From Fibrobacter sp. (lineage in GTDB: Bacteria; Fibrobacterota; Chitinivibrionia; Chitinivibrionales; Chitinispirillaceae), in contig JAAYYB010000333.1 of NCBI GenBank assembly GCA_012515615.1, positions 1-62,775 of the forward strand: a stretch of 62,775 nucleotides of DNA, read 5' to 3'. Below the pieces are notes generated by a model. That model did not search any database, was not told the DNA's origin, and saw only the letters and a program-made list of their open reading frames with translations. Positions 33,751 through 43,054 of this stretch are shown here, one piece after another; within the stretch, counting starts at the first letter, position 1; the number at the start of each line of letters is the position of its first letter. Position numbers and translations under genes: made by a program.

Positions 33751-35427
33751 ATGGCTGAGAAATTTATCTACTACATGAACCGTCTGACAAAGGTATATCC
33801 TCCAAAAAAAGAGGTTCTGAAGGATATTTGCCTTTCATTTTACTATGGAGCGAAAATTGGGATTATCGGAACTAACGGCTCCGGTAAAAGTACGATTTTA
33901 AGAATTGTGGCTGGATTGGATACCGAATTTCAGGGTGAGGCCTGGTTAGAGCAGGGGAGAACTGTCGGATATCTTCCTCAGGAACCGCTCCTTGACCCCA
34001 AACTCGATGTAAAAGGGAATGTTGAGCTGGCTGTAAAATCTACAAGAGACCTTTTGGTTGAATTTGATGAGATATCGGCAAAATTCGGCGAGGAGATGTC
34101 CGATGAGGCAATGGATAAGCTGATGGACCGTCAGGCAAAGCTTCAGGACAAAATTGATGCTATCGATGCTTGGGAGCTTGACCGTCAGCTTGAGATCGCC
34201 ATGGATGCCCTGAGGCTTCCGCCTGGAGACGCAAAGGTCGATTCACTTTCAGGAGGGGAAAAACGCCGGGTGGCGCTCTGTAAACTTCTGCTTGAAAAAC
34301 CCGATCTTCTTCTGCTCGATGAGCCCACAAACCATCTGGACGCCGAATCGGTGGCCTGGCTCGAGCGGCATCTGCGTGAGTACAAAGGATCGGTCATCCT
34401 GGTTACCCACGACAGGTACTTCCTTGACAATGTAGTAGAATGGATCCTTGAGATTGACCGTGGCCATGGGATTCCCTGGAAAGGCAACTACAGCTCATGG
34501 CTCGACCAGAAATCCTCAAGGATGGCGCAGGAGGAAAAAGAGGAAAGCTCCCGTCAGAGACGTCTTAAAATGGAACTTGAGTGGGTAAGGATGAGCCACA
34601 AGGCCCGCCAGGCCAAAGGTAAAGCGCGCCTGAATGCTTATGAAGAGCTTCTGAACCAGGCAACCCCAGACAAAATGACAAATGCACAGATCATAATTCC
34701 GCACGGACCCAGACTTGGTAATACTGTGATCAGGGCGGAAGGTTTATCAAAAGCCTATGGTGACAAACTGCTTTTTGAGAACCTCAGTTTCGATTTGCCC
34801 AGGGCTGGAATTGTCGGTATTATCGGGGCAAACGGCACCGGTAAAACCACTCTTTTACGCCTGATAACCGGCGGTGAAAAAGCCGATGCCGGAAATCTGA
34901 CAATAGGGGAGACTGTGGCGCTCAGTTATGTGAACCAGACCAGGGATGCTCTTGACAGTTCAAAAACCGTGTTTGAAGAGATAACCGGCGGTAAAGACAC
35001 TCTGCTTCTTGGCAAAACAGAGGTGAACTCCCGGGCCTATGTGGGAAAATTCAATTTCTCGGGTTCCGACCAGCAGAAACTCGTAGGGGATCTTTCGGGC
35101 GGTGAACGTAACCGTGTTCATCTGGCCAAGCTTCTTCAAACCGGTGGAAACGTTCTTCTTCTTGATGAACCTACAAATGATCTCGATGTAGAGACTCTGC
35201 AGGCTCTGGAACAGGCGATAAGTGATTTTGAAGGTTGTGCGGTGATCGTCAGCCATGATCGCTGGTTTCTTGACAGGATTGCCACCCATATACTCGCTTT
35301 TGAGGGTGACAGCTCGGTTGTGTACCATGAGGGTAACTATGAATCTTATGAGGAACACCGCAGAGAACGGCTGGGCATTGATGCTGAGCAGCCGACAAGA
35401 GTCAAGTATAAGCCTTTACACAGGTAA
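33751..35427 (+). CDS. ettA: Energy-dependent translational throttle protein EttA (ABC-F)
   Basis: 558 residues from ATG 33751, chosen because GGGAG lies just upstream and homologues start MAEKFIYYMNRLTK. Two ABC domains: Walker A GTNGSGKST and GANGTGKTT, signatures LSGGEKRRVALCKLLL and LSGGERNRVHLAKLL, Walker B LLLLDEPTNHLD and VLLLDEPTNDLD. The interdomain linker is charged (SSRMAQEEKEESSRQRRLKM), and the arm insertion is of EttA size. ABC-F proteins bind the ribosomal E site; EttA couples the first peptide-bond steps to ATP/ADP ratio. No transmembrane segment. A small helical gene follows 23 bases later. Confidence 0.95.
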   Translation: MAEKFIYYMNRLTKVYPPKKEVLKDICLSFYYGAKIGIIGTNGSGKSTILRIVAGLDTEFQGEAWLEQGRTVGYLPQEPLLDPKLDVKGNVELAVKSTRDLLVEFDEISAKFGEEMSDEAMDKLMDRQAKLQDKIDAIDAWELDRQLEIAMDALRLPPGDAKVDSLSGGEKRRVALCKLLLEKPDLLLLDEPTNHLDAESVAWLERHLREYKGSVILVTHDRYFLDNVVEWILEIDRGHGIPWKGNYSSWLDQKSSRMAQEEKEESSRQRRLKMELEWVRMSHKARQAKGKARLNAYEELLNQATPDKMTNAQIIIPHGPRLGNTVIRAEGLSKAYGDKLLFENLSFDLPRAGIVGIIGANGTGKTTLLRLITGGEKADAGNLTIGETVALSYVNQTRDALDSSKTVFEEITGGKDTLLLGKTEVNSRAYVGKFNFSGSDQQKLVGDLSGGERNRVHLAKLLQTGGNVLLLDEPTNDLDVETLQALEQAISDFEGCAVIVSHDRWFLDRIATHILAFEGDSSVVYHEGNYESYEEHRRERLGIDAEQPTRVKYKPLHR

Positions 35428-35450
35428 AAACTTCCTGACAGGAGGAGAGA

Positions 35451-35783
35451 ATGTTGAATGATACGCTCAAGAGAATAGAGAAAGAGATAAGGGAAAATTC
35501 TGCGATCAATGCCGCTCAGAGAGAGGAACTGCTCGGCCTTATAGACAAGCTGAAGAAGGAAGTGTCTGCAATAGGGGAAACTCATGGTGAGGATGCCCGC
35601 AGCATAGCCAGATTCACGGAGGCATCTTTGCAGGAGGCTGTAAGAGTGACCCGCAACCCTGAACTTTTTAAGCATGCTCTTGAAGGAATGTCTTTATCTG
35701 CAAGGAGGTTTGAAGTCTCTCATCCGAAGCTTACCGGAGTGATAAACAATATAGGGCGAGTGCTCTGGGGAATCGGAATTTAA
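35451..35783 (+). CDS. Small helical protein, DUF4404-like
   Basis: 110 residues with AGGAGG six bases before the ATG. The first ~60 residues are amphipathic helix (LKRIEKEIRENSAINAAQRE, LLGLIDKLKKEVSAIGE), followed by SLQEAVRVTRNPELFKHALE and a hydrophobic end (LTGVINNIGRVLWGIGI). The pattern resembles DUF4404 proteins, small cytoplasmic helical bundles of unknown role. It may share a transcript with ettA, 23 bases upstream. Confidence 0.65.
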   Translation: MLNDTLKRIEKEIRENSAINAAQREELLGLIDKLKKEVSAIGETHGEDARSIARFTEASLQEAVRVTRNPELFKHALEGMSLSARRFEVSHPKLTGVINNIGRVLWGIGI

Positions 35784-35864
35784 CTTTGATCCGGAAATTT
35801 TCCGTAAACTTCTTTCGCACTATTTATATTTTTCGAAACCTCTAAAGAAACAGGAGTCTCGATA

Positions 35865-36374
35865 ATGCATCCGGTAGATTTTATGGCAGTAGCAGAAAAA
35901 GTGATGGCGCAGATTCGTAAAGGGGCATTTCTCACAGTGCAGTCCGGAGACGATCTAAACGTTATGACTATCGGATGGGCTTCGCTGGGGTTCATGTGGG
36001 CCAAGCCAATGATGACTGTTATGGTTCGTAAATCGCGTCATACCTTCGACATCATCGAGAAAACCTCAGAATTCACTGTAAGTGTTCCAATGGTGGATGT
36101 TTCAAAGCAGCTTGAATTCTGTGGCAGCGAATCAGGAAAAAAAGTTGACAAGTTAAAGGAATGCGGACTGGAAATTTTTCCAGGTGAAAAGATGCGCACT
36201 CCTGTCATCAATGTCCCGGGTATTCATTTTGAGTGCAAAATAGTTCTCAAATCAGCGATGAACCCGGCTTACCTTGCCGATAACTACAAACATCTGTACC
36301 CCAATAAAGATTACCACACTCTCTATTTCGGGGAAATCGTTTACTGTTATTCTACTGTCGATTCAAAAGGGTAG
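35865..36374 (+). CDS. Flavin-reductase-like (flavoredoxin family) FMN-binding protein
   Basis: 169 residues. Split-barrel FMN-binding fold: KGAFLTVQSGDDLNVMTIGWASLG, then MTVMVRKSRHTFDIIEKTSEFTVSVP, EFCGSESGKKVDKLKECGLE, and HFECKIV. The NVMTIGWAS and RKSRHTFDxI blocks are those of the DIM6/NTAB and flavoredoxin family in anaerobes. It probably shuttles electrons using tightly bound FMN. The gene is convergent with the pilin-like cluster; a GAGGGCT/AGCCCTC inverted repeat spans the junction near 36380-36407 and may stop transcription both ways. Confidence 0.88.
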   Translation: MHPVDFMAVAEKVMAQIRKGAFLTVQSGDDLNVMTIGWASLGFMWAKPMMTVMVRKSRHTFDIIEKTSEFTVSVPMVDVSKQLEFCGSESGKKVDKLKECGLEIFPGEKMRTPVINVPGIHFECKIVLKSAMNPAYLADNYKHLYPNKDYHTLYFGEIVYCYSTVDSKG

Positions 36375-36397
36375 AAGCTTCCGAGGGCTTATATTTT

Positions 36398-36907
36398 TTA
36401 CCAGCCCTCACTTCCGAAGAAATCTTTGTTTTTTTCGGCTACCTTCCATGCCTTCACTGTTACTCTGTTTTTCAGGGTATCATGGATGTCAGCAAGTGCA
36501 ATGGAAATCTCAAAGAGGGTAGAATGCTGATCTTCGGCTCTGTCCTCCTGGAGATCCTTGATGCTGAATTGAATAATTCCGGCATCACTCTTTACCATCG
36601 AGACCGTATCGCCATTGCGGAGAAGATTACTGCCATTATAGACGTAACTGATCGTGTCGTTTCCCGATGGTGACAGAAAAACAATCGTCTGTTCACTCCA
36701 CTTCAGAATTTCAGGAGAGCGTCTGATCTGGGATGAAATTGAACTGATGATGCGGTTTGTTTCAAACGACAACTGCGTTCTGCCGGAGTGTCTTGCGATA
36801 TGCACATTAATGTATGTCCAGGCAAAGTAAACCGATGCAATGACTGCGATTCCTATTGCCACTGCTAATATCATTTCAATAAGAGTGTGTCCCTGGTGCC
36901 TTTTCAC
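36398..36907 (-). CDS. Prepilin-like protein of the GspJ/PilW type
   Basis: 169 residues. A class III prepilin leader (KRHQG|HTLIEM, Glu at +5) is followed by the hydrophobic helix ILAVAIGIAVIASVYFAW and a beta-rich C-terminal domain (ISSISSQIRRSPEILKW, TIVFLSPSGNDTISYVYNG). The length and the RTQLSFETNRIISSISSQIRR segment fit minor pseudopilins GspJ/PilW, with a His in place of Phe at mature position 1, which is unusual but tolerated by some prepilin peptidases. Last gene of the minus-strand secretion operon, overlapping its upstream neighbour by four bases. Confidence 0.85.
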   Translation of the reverse strand: MKRHQGHTLIEMILAVAIGIAVIASVYFAWTYINVHIARHSGRTQLSFETNRIISSISSQIRRSPEILKWSEQTIVFLSPSGNDTISYVYNGSNLLRNGDTVSMVKSDAGIIQFSIKDLQEDRAEDQHSTLFEISIALADIHDTLKNRVTVKAWKVAEKNKDFFGSEGW

Positions 36908-37323
36908 TGCTGATATCCCTGGAGAAAACGGTATCGCACCAAAGTCCCGGATGATTGAGAGTTTTCTTTTACTGTTACCTCAATTTCCATAATTTCCGGT
37001 TTGTCCTCAATAGAAAAATTATCATGCGGGATTACACGCCTGTCGACCTGAAAAATTCCTGAGCCTGCAGCTGCAGTATAAGTGCAGTCTTCTAAAGCTT
37101 CAAAGAAAAAAGCTTTACTTCTGATACTTTCGATTTCGTTTTCTGCAAGCATTGATGCATTTGTGACTAAAGAGGCCCGTCCTTGGATCCGGTCTGCAGC
37201 AGACAATGCCTTGAGCAGTGCCGCAGATATGCACCCGAAAATAAAGAGAGCCACTATTACCTCAAGGAGCGTAAATCCGGAGCTGTCAACTTTTCTGACA
37301 GGCACAGTCAATCTTCCTCCCAT
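36904..37323 (-). CDS. Prepilin-like protein of the GspI/PilV type
   Basis: 139 residues. The prepilin cleavage motif SSG|FTLLEVIVALFIFG is preceded by a 16-residue leader, followed by a helix and the signature ALSAADRIQGRASLVTNASMLAENEIESIR, which resembles the GspI/PilV A-x-N-x-x-E region. It would be a minor pseudopilin at the tip of the filament, together with the J/W- and K/X-type proteins. It overlaps both neighbours (16 and 4 bases). Confidence 0.87.
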   Translation of the reverse strand: MGGRLTVPVRKVDSSGFTLLEVIVALFIFGCISAALLKALSAADRIQGRASLVTNASMLAENEIESIRSKAFFFEALEDCTYTAAAGSGIFQVDRRVIPHDNFSIEDKPEIMEIEVTVKENSQSSGTLVRYRFLQGYQQ

Positions 37324-38705
37324 TTTAAAATTGAGGGCAGGCCGCTGTAATAGGGCATCTTGTAATCCGCTATGTTTTCAAGCACCGAAAGTTTGCCGGG
37401 CAGAACGTTTCCCTCTGCAGGGCCGGTATCGGCTGACCCTCCTGTGAGCGGTCTGGCATTGCCTTCACAGTCGATAACTCTGGCAGCCCTTATTAAACCA
37501 TTCATTTTTCCGAGGTGACATACTCTGTCACGGGCCCACAAAATACCTGTGATAAAAACATCCTTTTCTGTTTTGATGCTTCCCGGGCTTGCCAGTGCCA
37601 TGCAGGTGCCGTCAACCCTTACTTCTTCTGCCAAAGTTATGGAGAATGATGAGGAATCGGATGTTGAAGATACCGATGATCCGCCGCCTGTGCAGACAAG
37701 AGTACTTTTATCCAGCACCTCAGCTCTTCCGTATACGGTTATGTTCTGTGTTGCCAGCGCATCGCCCCTGAAACGCGCGTTATCTCCTATAAAAATGCGG
37801 CTGTTTGAAAATAATGAGATCTCACTGAGATCGGAATTGTCAAGAATTTTTATCTCACCTCCGGCTATAAAGCTGATTCCTGTCACTTTTACTTCCCCTG
37901 TAAACTGAAGATCATCCATGACAGTGATTCTCCGGTCTGATTCCCATTTGATATCGACATAAGATCCATCGATGAGAAGTGGTCCGTTTACAATATCGGG
38001 GATTTTTGCCAGATCAATGTTTGACTGTATGACAAGCGGTGGATCATAAAGGGATGTATCGGTTATCTGAAGCTGAGTCTGGTATTCTGAAAGCAGCTTT
38101 GAGAGAAGATCTGATGTACCGGCCGCGACAGTATCTTTCATCTGTACCCTTTTTCCGTCCGGTTCCTGTCCTTCCCAGGGATTTTCGTTCAGCAGTATGA
38201 GTACCGTATCGGGCAGAGCCGGTATCTTGCTGCCCAGGACAGCTTTGACCTTGCGCTTGAAATCCCGGTATTCACCTGTTGATTCCATGACATAGAAGAT
38301 CCCGTGCGGGATCAGGGCGATCTCGCACTTTCCGAATGAATCTGAGTCGAAGAGTTCAAGTGGTTGAGGTTCTGAACTCAACTCAAGAAGGGTAGTATCT
38401 TTTATCTCAATCAGGTCGCTTCCAAACATCGAATCGAGTGTAGAGATGGTTTTGAGAGTGTCTGAAATTTCTTTGTCGTTGCTGAAGTAAGTTTCCAGTG
38501 CTTTGTAAACTCCTGAACGGGCGTTGAGAAGCGCCTGATAGGATGCAGGTGCCCTGAGCGACGGTTTGGCAAAGGTAAGCTGATGGAGAAAATATGAGAG
38601 GACAGCTGTTAAGCCGATTGCTGCAAAGAAAAGCACAATCGGCATTGTACTGCCGCGGCTGCCTGCAGGAGGCCCGTATTCATTTCTCTTCAACCGCAAG
38701 CTCAT
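37308..38705 (-). CDS. PilX/GspK-like protein with a beta-solenoid domain
   Basis: 465 residues. The N-terminus (PAGSRGSTMPIVLFFAAIGLTAVLSYFL) is a membrane helix resembling PilX/GspK leaders but lacks a clear prepilin Glu+5. The middle is ordinary globular sequence (about 50-230). Residues ~250-350 show short repetitive strands (IKWESDRRITVMDDLQFTG, ISFIAGGEIKILDNSDLSE, RIFIGDNARFRGDALATQN, ITVYGRAEVLDKST), which look like a bactofilin- or hedgehog-like parallel beta-solenoid. This region also resembles the polymer-forming domains seen in other pilus proteins of uncertain function. It occupies the GspK position of the operon. The solenoid is unexpected in a minor pilin. Confidence 0.7.
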   Translation of the reverse strand: MSLRLKRNEYGPPAGSRGSTMPIVLFFAAIGLTAVLSYFLHQLTFAKPSLRAPASYQALLNARSGVYKALETYFSNDKEISDTLKTISTLDSMFGSDLIEIKDTTLLELSSEPQPLELFDSDSFGKCEIALIPHGIFYVMESTGEYRDFKRKVKAVLGSKIPALPDTVLILLNENPWEGQEPDGKRVQMKDTVAAGTSDLLSKLLSEYQTQLQITDTSLYDPPLVIQSNIDLAKIPDIVNGPLLIDGSYVDIKWESDRRITVMDDLQFTGEVKVTGISFIAGGEIKILDNSDLSEISLFSNSRIFIGDNARFRGDALATQNITVYGRAEVLDKSTLVCTGGGSSVSSTSDSSSFSITLAEEVRVDGTCMALASPGSIKTEKDVFITGILWARDRVCHLGKMNGLIRAARVIDCEGNARPLTGGSADTGPAEGNVLPGKLSVLENIADYKMPYYSGLPSILKWEED

Positions 38706-39168
38706 ATGTTCCCCGGCGGTCCCGTAAAACTATTTTGTCCTCTTTTATCTGGCAAATCTCCTGTCCCAGAGCATTTTCACCGATTCCCCTGATATAAGTT
38801 TCGCCTCTTTCATCTTCCAGAATTGCCAGAGGATTCTCTTTCGTTAAAATGCCTTTGATAGAAAGTCTGGGGCGGTCAGGAATTGGTGCTATGCGTGACT
38901 GACTTGTTTTCTGTGTCAGAGCACCTCTTTTGCGGAATGGACTCTCGAATGCGCCGGCATAAGTGAAGCTTTCTGTTTTACTCTCTTCTGAGAGTGCTTT
39001 ATTTATCATCTGAAGGCTTTCACCATTTATCAGGTTCTTTTCTTTTCCGGTAATTGATTTATTCCTGCTGAACTCCGCAGGCAGTTCAGGCAGTATGGAA
39101 ACGGCTGCAGCGAACAGCACCGCAGAAATCAGCAGCATGAGAGTTGTGCTCAGTGTCAGATTTTTCAT
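38680..39168 (-). CDS. PilP/GspC-like inner-membrane protein
   Basis: 162 residues. An N-terminal helix (STTLMLLISAVLFAAAVSIL) is followed by a low-complexity linker and a C-terminal ~65-residue domain: RPRLSIKGILTKENPLAILE, then GETYIRGIGENALGQEIC and IVLRDRRGTYEL. This is the HR-type domain of GspC/PilP (KGI...A.I.....Y.Kg...g...v..I..d.v.l..G), which contacts the secretin's N-domains. No GspC PDZ domain is present. It overlaps the PilO-like gene by four bases. Confidence 0.8.
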   Translation of the reverse strand: MKNLTLSTTLMLLISAVLFAAAVSILPELPAEFSRNKSITGKEKNLINGESLQMINKALSEESKTESFTYAGAFESPFRKRGALTQKTSQSRIAPIPDRPRLSIKGILTKENPLAILEDERGETYIRGIGENALGQEICQIKEDKIVLRDRRGTYELAVEEK

Positions 39169-39719
39169 AAGTTCTGTAAAGGAATAAAACAGGTTACCAG
39201 TATCTTGGCTTCTATTCCGCCTTCCGCCTTTGATTCCATGGCCAATCGCTCAATCTTGAACATGAAAGGCGTTTTCTCCAGTGATGAAACAAACTGGCCC
39301 AGTGCGTGATATGTGGTTGACATTTCGAGAATGACCGGATATAGAGTAAAGTCTTCATTCTTCGATTCAGCCTGAGGCTGCATTTTTACGAACCGTATAT
39401 CCGATGCGCGCGCTTTGCTTATCAAAGCTTCCAGAAAAGCGGAAAGCCCGGCTTGTTCTGAGATATTTCCAGTCTGCCTGTTCACCTTTTTCTGCAGTTG
39501 ACCAATTTTGTTCTCGATTTCACTTCTTATCTGTGAATACCCGTTTTCAGAAGATATCAGTTCAAGATATCCTGACAGTATTGCTGAATTTTGCCTGTAC
39601 TGAACCAGCTGCGGTATAATGAATCTCTGTATCGATACCGCTGCCAGAAATAGAGCTGCGCTGAATATAAAGATGAAAAGAGACTCTTTGCTGATTCGAT
39701 TTAGAAGTTCAGTGTGCAT
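39165..39719 (-). CDS. PilO/GspM-like assembly protein
   Basis: 184 residues. One membrane helix (LFIFIFSAALFLAAVSIQRF), a coiled coil (about 45-90), and a ferredoxin-like C-terminal domain with FLEALISKARASDIRFVKMQP, ILEMSTTYHALGQFVSSLEK and FMFKIERLAMES. This matches PilO of type IV pilus systems and GspM of type II secretion. It likely dimerizes with the periplasmic part of the upstream M-N/L-like protein. The start overlaps the upstream gene by 19 bases. Confidence 0.85.
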   Translation of the reverse strand: MHTELLNRISKESLFIFIFSAALFLAAVSIQRFIIPQLVQYRQNSAILSGYLELISSENGYSQIRSEIENKIGQLQKKVNRQTGNISEQAGLSAFLEALISKARASDIRFVKMQPQAESKNEDFTLYPVILEMSTTYHALGQFVSSLEKTPFMFKIERLAMESKAEGGIEAKILVTCFIPLQNL

Positions 39720-40912
39720 ATAACTTTGAACCGACAGTAATCTTTCTGTTTTTCATCTCTTTCCAGAGATGAAAGACTTACATTTGTTATGAATCCCGGT
39801 ACTGAGAGTTTTTTTATCATTTCAGTTACAATGGTCTCTGAGCCTGCCCATCCTGAGAGAGCTATTCTGACTTTTTCAGCGTCTCCAGGCATTGGCTCCG
39901 AACCTAACCTCTCAAAAAAGAGGCCATCGGGTCTGCTTGATCCCAGATGATAGAGAAAACGGCCCCAATCTGTTTGATTGGTGGCAATACGCTGCAGTCG
40001 AATATGCTTTTTCGCAAGTGATTCCCCGGATTTAAGCAGTTCTTTAATTTCAGTGTTATTGGCGATTATATTGTTGTAATCTGCCTTGCATTTCTTTACT
40101 CTGGATATTGTGCTTTGATTCAGGGAGAAAAGAACCGCAAAGGAAATCAGTGGAACTGCAACAAGAATTAAAGAGGTGATTAATGCGGCTTTGCGGATTT
40201 TTCGGAACTTTATGCCCGATGAAGGGCCGCTGAAAGCCGGTACATTATTCCCGGTATGGCAGAATGCAGCACCAATGGCTTTTATTACAGATGGATCCTC
40301 TGAAAGAGTATTGATACTTCTGACTGAAAACTGCCCGTCCGAAAATATCTTCTGTCTATTGAATGTGTAAATGGTATCGGGAAATGGCATGCCTGTATTT
40401 AAAGTGATCCAGTACCGTTCTATTCGTGCAACCAGGTACTGCAGATTTGAAAAATCCGACTGGCTTGCATGGAAAACAGCAGTCAGTTTCCTGTTCAGGG
40501 TGATTCCTATTCTGCAGTCATTTTCTTTCTGGTAAACAGAGATGAAGGAGTCTTCGGGATCCTTGAGAAGATTCAGAGGGAGCGTACACAAAAATGCATC
40601 ATCCGGAAAAATTCCGTTAATGTTGTTATCCAGTATTTCTGCATGAAGCTGATGGTGTGCAGGCTGTGTACAGGCTGTAAAATATTCTCCACTGGCACTA
40701 CACCATGGTCCGCTCTCTTTTGGAAAGGTTCTTACCCATTTTGATTCGATGCCCAGACAAACACTTTTATCAAGCAGAAGAGCTGATTTTTGCTTGTTGT
40801 AAATCTGCCATTTTGATGTTCCGGTCAGTTTCCAGTTGCCGCCGGCATCATTTAATGTAGCAGAAACATAAAACCCGTCGGGTGTTGCAGCTATTCCCGA
40901 AAACTTCTTCAT
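39701..40912 (-). CDS. GspL-like or fused degenerate PilM-PilN protein
   Basis: 403 residues. Residues 1-235 look like a cytoplasmic actin-like (PilM/GspL) domain but without clear phosphate-binding loops (MKKFSGIAATPDGFYVSATL, ISVYQKENDCRIGITLNRKL, SDFSNLQYLVARIERYW). A helix at ~245-268 (AALITSLILVAVPLISFAVLFSL) is followed by a PilN-like coiled coil and C-terminal domain (GRFLYHLGSSRPDGLFFERL, IALSGWAGSETIVTEMIKKL, then NVSLSSLE). One protein thus does the work of PilM plus PilN, as GspL does in type II secretion. It overlaps the secretin gene by four bases. Confidence 0.75.
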   Translation of the reverse strand: MKKFSGIAATPDGFYVSATLNDAGGNWKLTGTSKWQIYNKQKSALLLDKSVCLGIESKWVRTFPKESGPWCSASGEYFTACTQPAHHQLHAEILDNNINGIFPDDAFLCTLPLNLLKDPEDSFISVYQKENDCRIGITLNRKLTAVFHASQSDFSNLQYLVARIERYWITLNTGMPFPDTIYTFNRQKIFSDGQFSVRSINTLSEDPSVIKAIGAAFCHTGNNVPAFSGPSSGIKFRKIRKAALITSLILVAVPLISFAVLFSLNQSTISRVKKCKADYNNIIANNTEIKELLKSGESLAKKHIRLQRIATNQTDWGRFLYHLGSSRPDGLFFERLGSEPMPGDAEKVRIALSGWAGSETIVTEMIKKLSVPGFITNVSLSSLERDEKQKDYCRFKVICTLNF

Positions 40913-43020
40913 TTTTCCGTTGTGCCTGTAGTATCTTCCAAAGCTTTTTCTGTTTGTTCCAGCGGGGCAGCCGCAGCTTTATTTACAACTCCCATGCTGT
41001 CTACACTGGTCACATGTTTATCGGCAGTGAATTTCTCCTTACCTGTATCCGTTGAATCTTCAATATCCGCATTCAAATCGAGGCTGTCATCATTGGCTTT
41101 CGAACGAAGCTTTTTGGTCCCGTAATAAATCTTTTTTTCGATAAAGCTCTTATCGTGAAGGTCGTACTTTTCGAGTTCTCTTTCTATGTCAACATGTTCG
41201 TCTCTGGTTACAATGTGTGGAGTTATAAAAACAACCAGATTCGATTTACTTTTGGTCTTGCCTGAATGCTTGAAAAGCGCTCCGATGATAGGAATGCTGC
41301 CAAGCACAGGGATTTTGTAATTGTATGCGGTTTCCTGATTCTTGATCAGTCCTCCCAGAACCAGAGTTTCTCCGTCATTGAGGCGGACCGTGGTGGAAAT
41401 TGATCTTGTGGATACATTGGGGTATCCTTCATAGTTTGTTTTTTCTGAGTTTGAGACATTTGGAGTGATCTCTGCGGTGATCTGCCCGCTTTGAGAGATC
41501 CATGGTACAATATCAAGCTGAATTCCGAATTTGATCGGCTGAAATCGTGAAGTCTGGTTTTCGCCCACTCCTGTAACGATTTTAAAGTACTGTGTTTCAC
41601 TGACGTCAATTGACGCCTTGTTTCCGTTGAGAGTCAGAATTGAAGGTTGGGCAAGCACTTTTGCTTTGTCCTGGGTTTCAAGAAAGCGCAGAACTGAAAA
41701 GAAATCATCGGAAAGATCTGTGAGAACATCACTTCCCAGCCGTTTGAAAATGTCTTTTATTGCCTTACCGCTTATGCCGATTTCAAAGTTCTGACTTCCG
41801 CTATAGAGTTTGTGCTGCGGGAACGGTGTTAAAATATAGGAGCTGTCGGCCATCCCCTTGAATTTGCCCGACCTGATACCGAATTCCTTGTCAAGGTTAT
41901 CCTTGAACTCAACGATAACTGCGTCTATCCGTACCTGCGGGGTAGGGATGTCGACTGTTTTCAGGAATTCCCTGGCAGTCACGATATCTTCGGATGTTCC
42001 GGAGATCAGGACCGCATTCTGCTCTTTTATCACACGTACATTTGTAGATGGGATGTCTTTTGGGAGAAGAGCAGGGATGTTATCCGCTTTTATGTGTTTC
42101 AGGTGAATAAGTTCTGATTTGGAAAGTGCCTGACCAGAGGGGGTGGCGGTATTGCGGTCTCCGATAAGTATTACATTTTCCTTTTGAACAAAAGTAAAAC
42201 GTGTGCCTCCAAGGAGCAGCGCAAGCGCCTCTATCAGAGGTGCATTGTCAAGTTTTGCGTTAATCTCGCTTTTGATGTTTCCATAGGTGATTATTTCCAC
42301 GTCGCCCTGCTCTGAAATGGCCTTGATGATATCTTCGAGATCTCCGCTGGAAACATCAAGCGACACAAGCCCGTTGCTGTATTCTACAAAAAACTTGGAA
42401 TTTGATGAAGACGGGCCTGAGAAGCGCGGAGAGATAGAAGGGCCTGACTGCTCTGAGCCGCTGAGTACCTGATAGATATTTTTCCTTTTAGTGACTTTAA
42501 ACCCGTTTCCCTCAAGCAGTGCCCTGAGCCCGTCCTCAAGATTGACCTGATATAACTTTCCGGTTATCTTCCCTTCCACTTTGGCTTCAGGAACTATGCT
42601 GACGGCGGTCTTTGATGAGAGTTCTTTCAGGAACTCTTTTACATCTATGTTCTGGACATCAATTGTCAATTTTCCGTCATAATAGCGGATCATTGATTTC
42701 TGCTCAGCAGTTGCCTTCTGAATTTTGTAAACGCTTCCCTCTTTAATTACTTCGAGGTCGTTTGATTCTGCGATGCTTCTGAGTCCCTCCATGATCGGAA
42801 CCTCAACCAGATGAAGAGTAACTTTGCCACTGACATCCTGGTCAAGGAGAATGCTTATGTTGTATCCTTTGGATATCATCCGAATTACATCCCTGATATC
42901 GGTATCCTTGACATCAATGGACATTGTCTGTGCAAGAGGAGCTCTGTCACTCTGCTGTGATGAAACTGCTAATGCGCTTATCAGCAGCAATGCCGTCAAT
43001 GCAACTGTTCTGATTCTCAT
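40909..43020 (-). CDS. Secretin (GspD/PilQ family)
   Basis: 703 residues from the ATG at 43020 (GAGAGG seven bases upstream); an ATG at 43047 would add nine residues before the signal peptide MRIRTVALTALLLISALAVS. It has STN and N-domain repeats (MSIDVKDTDIRDVIRMISKG, LTIDVQNIDVKEFLKELSSK, VSLDVSSGDLEDIIKAISEQ), then ISGTSEDIVTAREFLKTVDI and the secretin core: RIDAVIVEF, VLAQPSILTLNGNKASI, LVLGGLIKNQE, IPVLGSIPIIGALFKHSGKT, NLVVFITPHIV. It forms the outer-membrane channel. No pilotin-type S-domain is obvious, and the C-terminal ~90 residues are charged and low-complexity. Four amino-terminal domains make it closer to PilQ in organization. Confidence 0.93.
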   Translation of the reverse strand: MRIRTVALTALLLISALAVSSQQSDRAPLAQTMSIDVKDTDIRDVIRMISKGYNISILLDQDVSGKVTLHLVEVPIMEGLRSIAESNDLEVIKEGSVYKIQKATAEQKSMIRYYDGKLTIDVQNIDVKEFLKELSSKTAVSIVPEAKVEGKITGKLYQVNLEDGLRALLEGNGFKVTKRKNIYQVLSGSEQSGPSISPRFSGPSSSNSKFFVEYSNGLVSLDVSSGDLEDIIKAISEQGDVEIITYGNIKSEINAKLDNAPLIEALALLLGGTRFTFVQKENVILIGDRNTATPSGQALSKSELIHLKHIKADNIPALLPKDIPSTNVRVIKEQNAVLISGTSEDIVTAREFLKTVDIPTPQVRIDAVIVEFKDNLDKEFGIRSGKFKGMADSSYILTPFPQHKLYSGSQNFEIGISGKAIKDIFKRLGSDVLTDLSDDFFSVLRFLETQDKAKVLAQPSILTLNGNKASIDVSETQYFKIVTGVGENQTSRFQPIKFGIQLDIVPWISQSGQITAEITPNVSNSEKTNYEGYPNVSTRSISTTVRLNDGETLVLGGLIKNQETAYNYKIPVLGSIPIIGALFKHSGKTKSKSNLVVFITPHIVTRDEHVDIERELEKYDLHDKSFIEKKIYYGTKKLRSKANDDSLDLNADIEDSTDTGKEKFTADKHVTSVDSMGVVNKAAAAPLEQTEKALEDTTGTTEK

Positions 43021-43054
43021 CGTATATCCTCTCAAAGCCTTACGCATCCCCGGT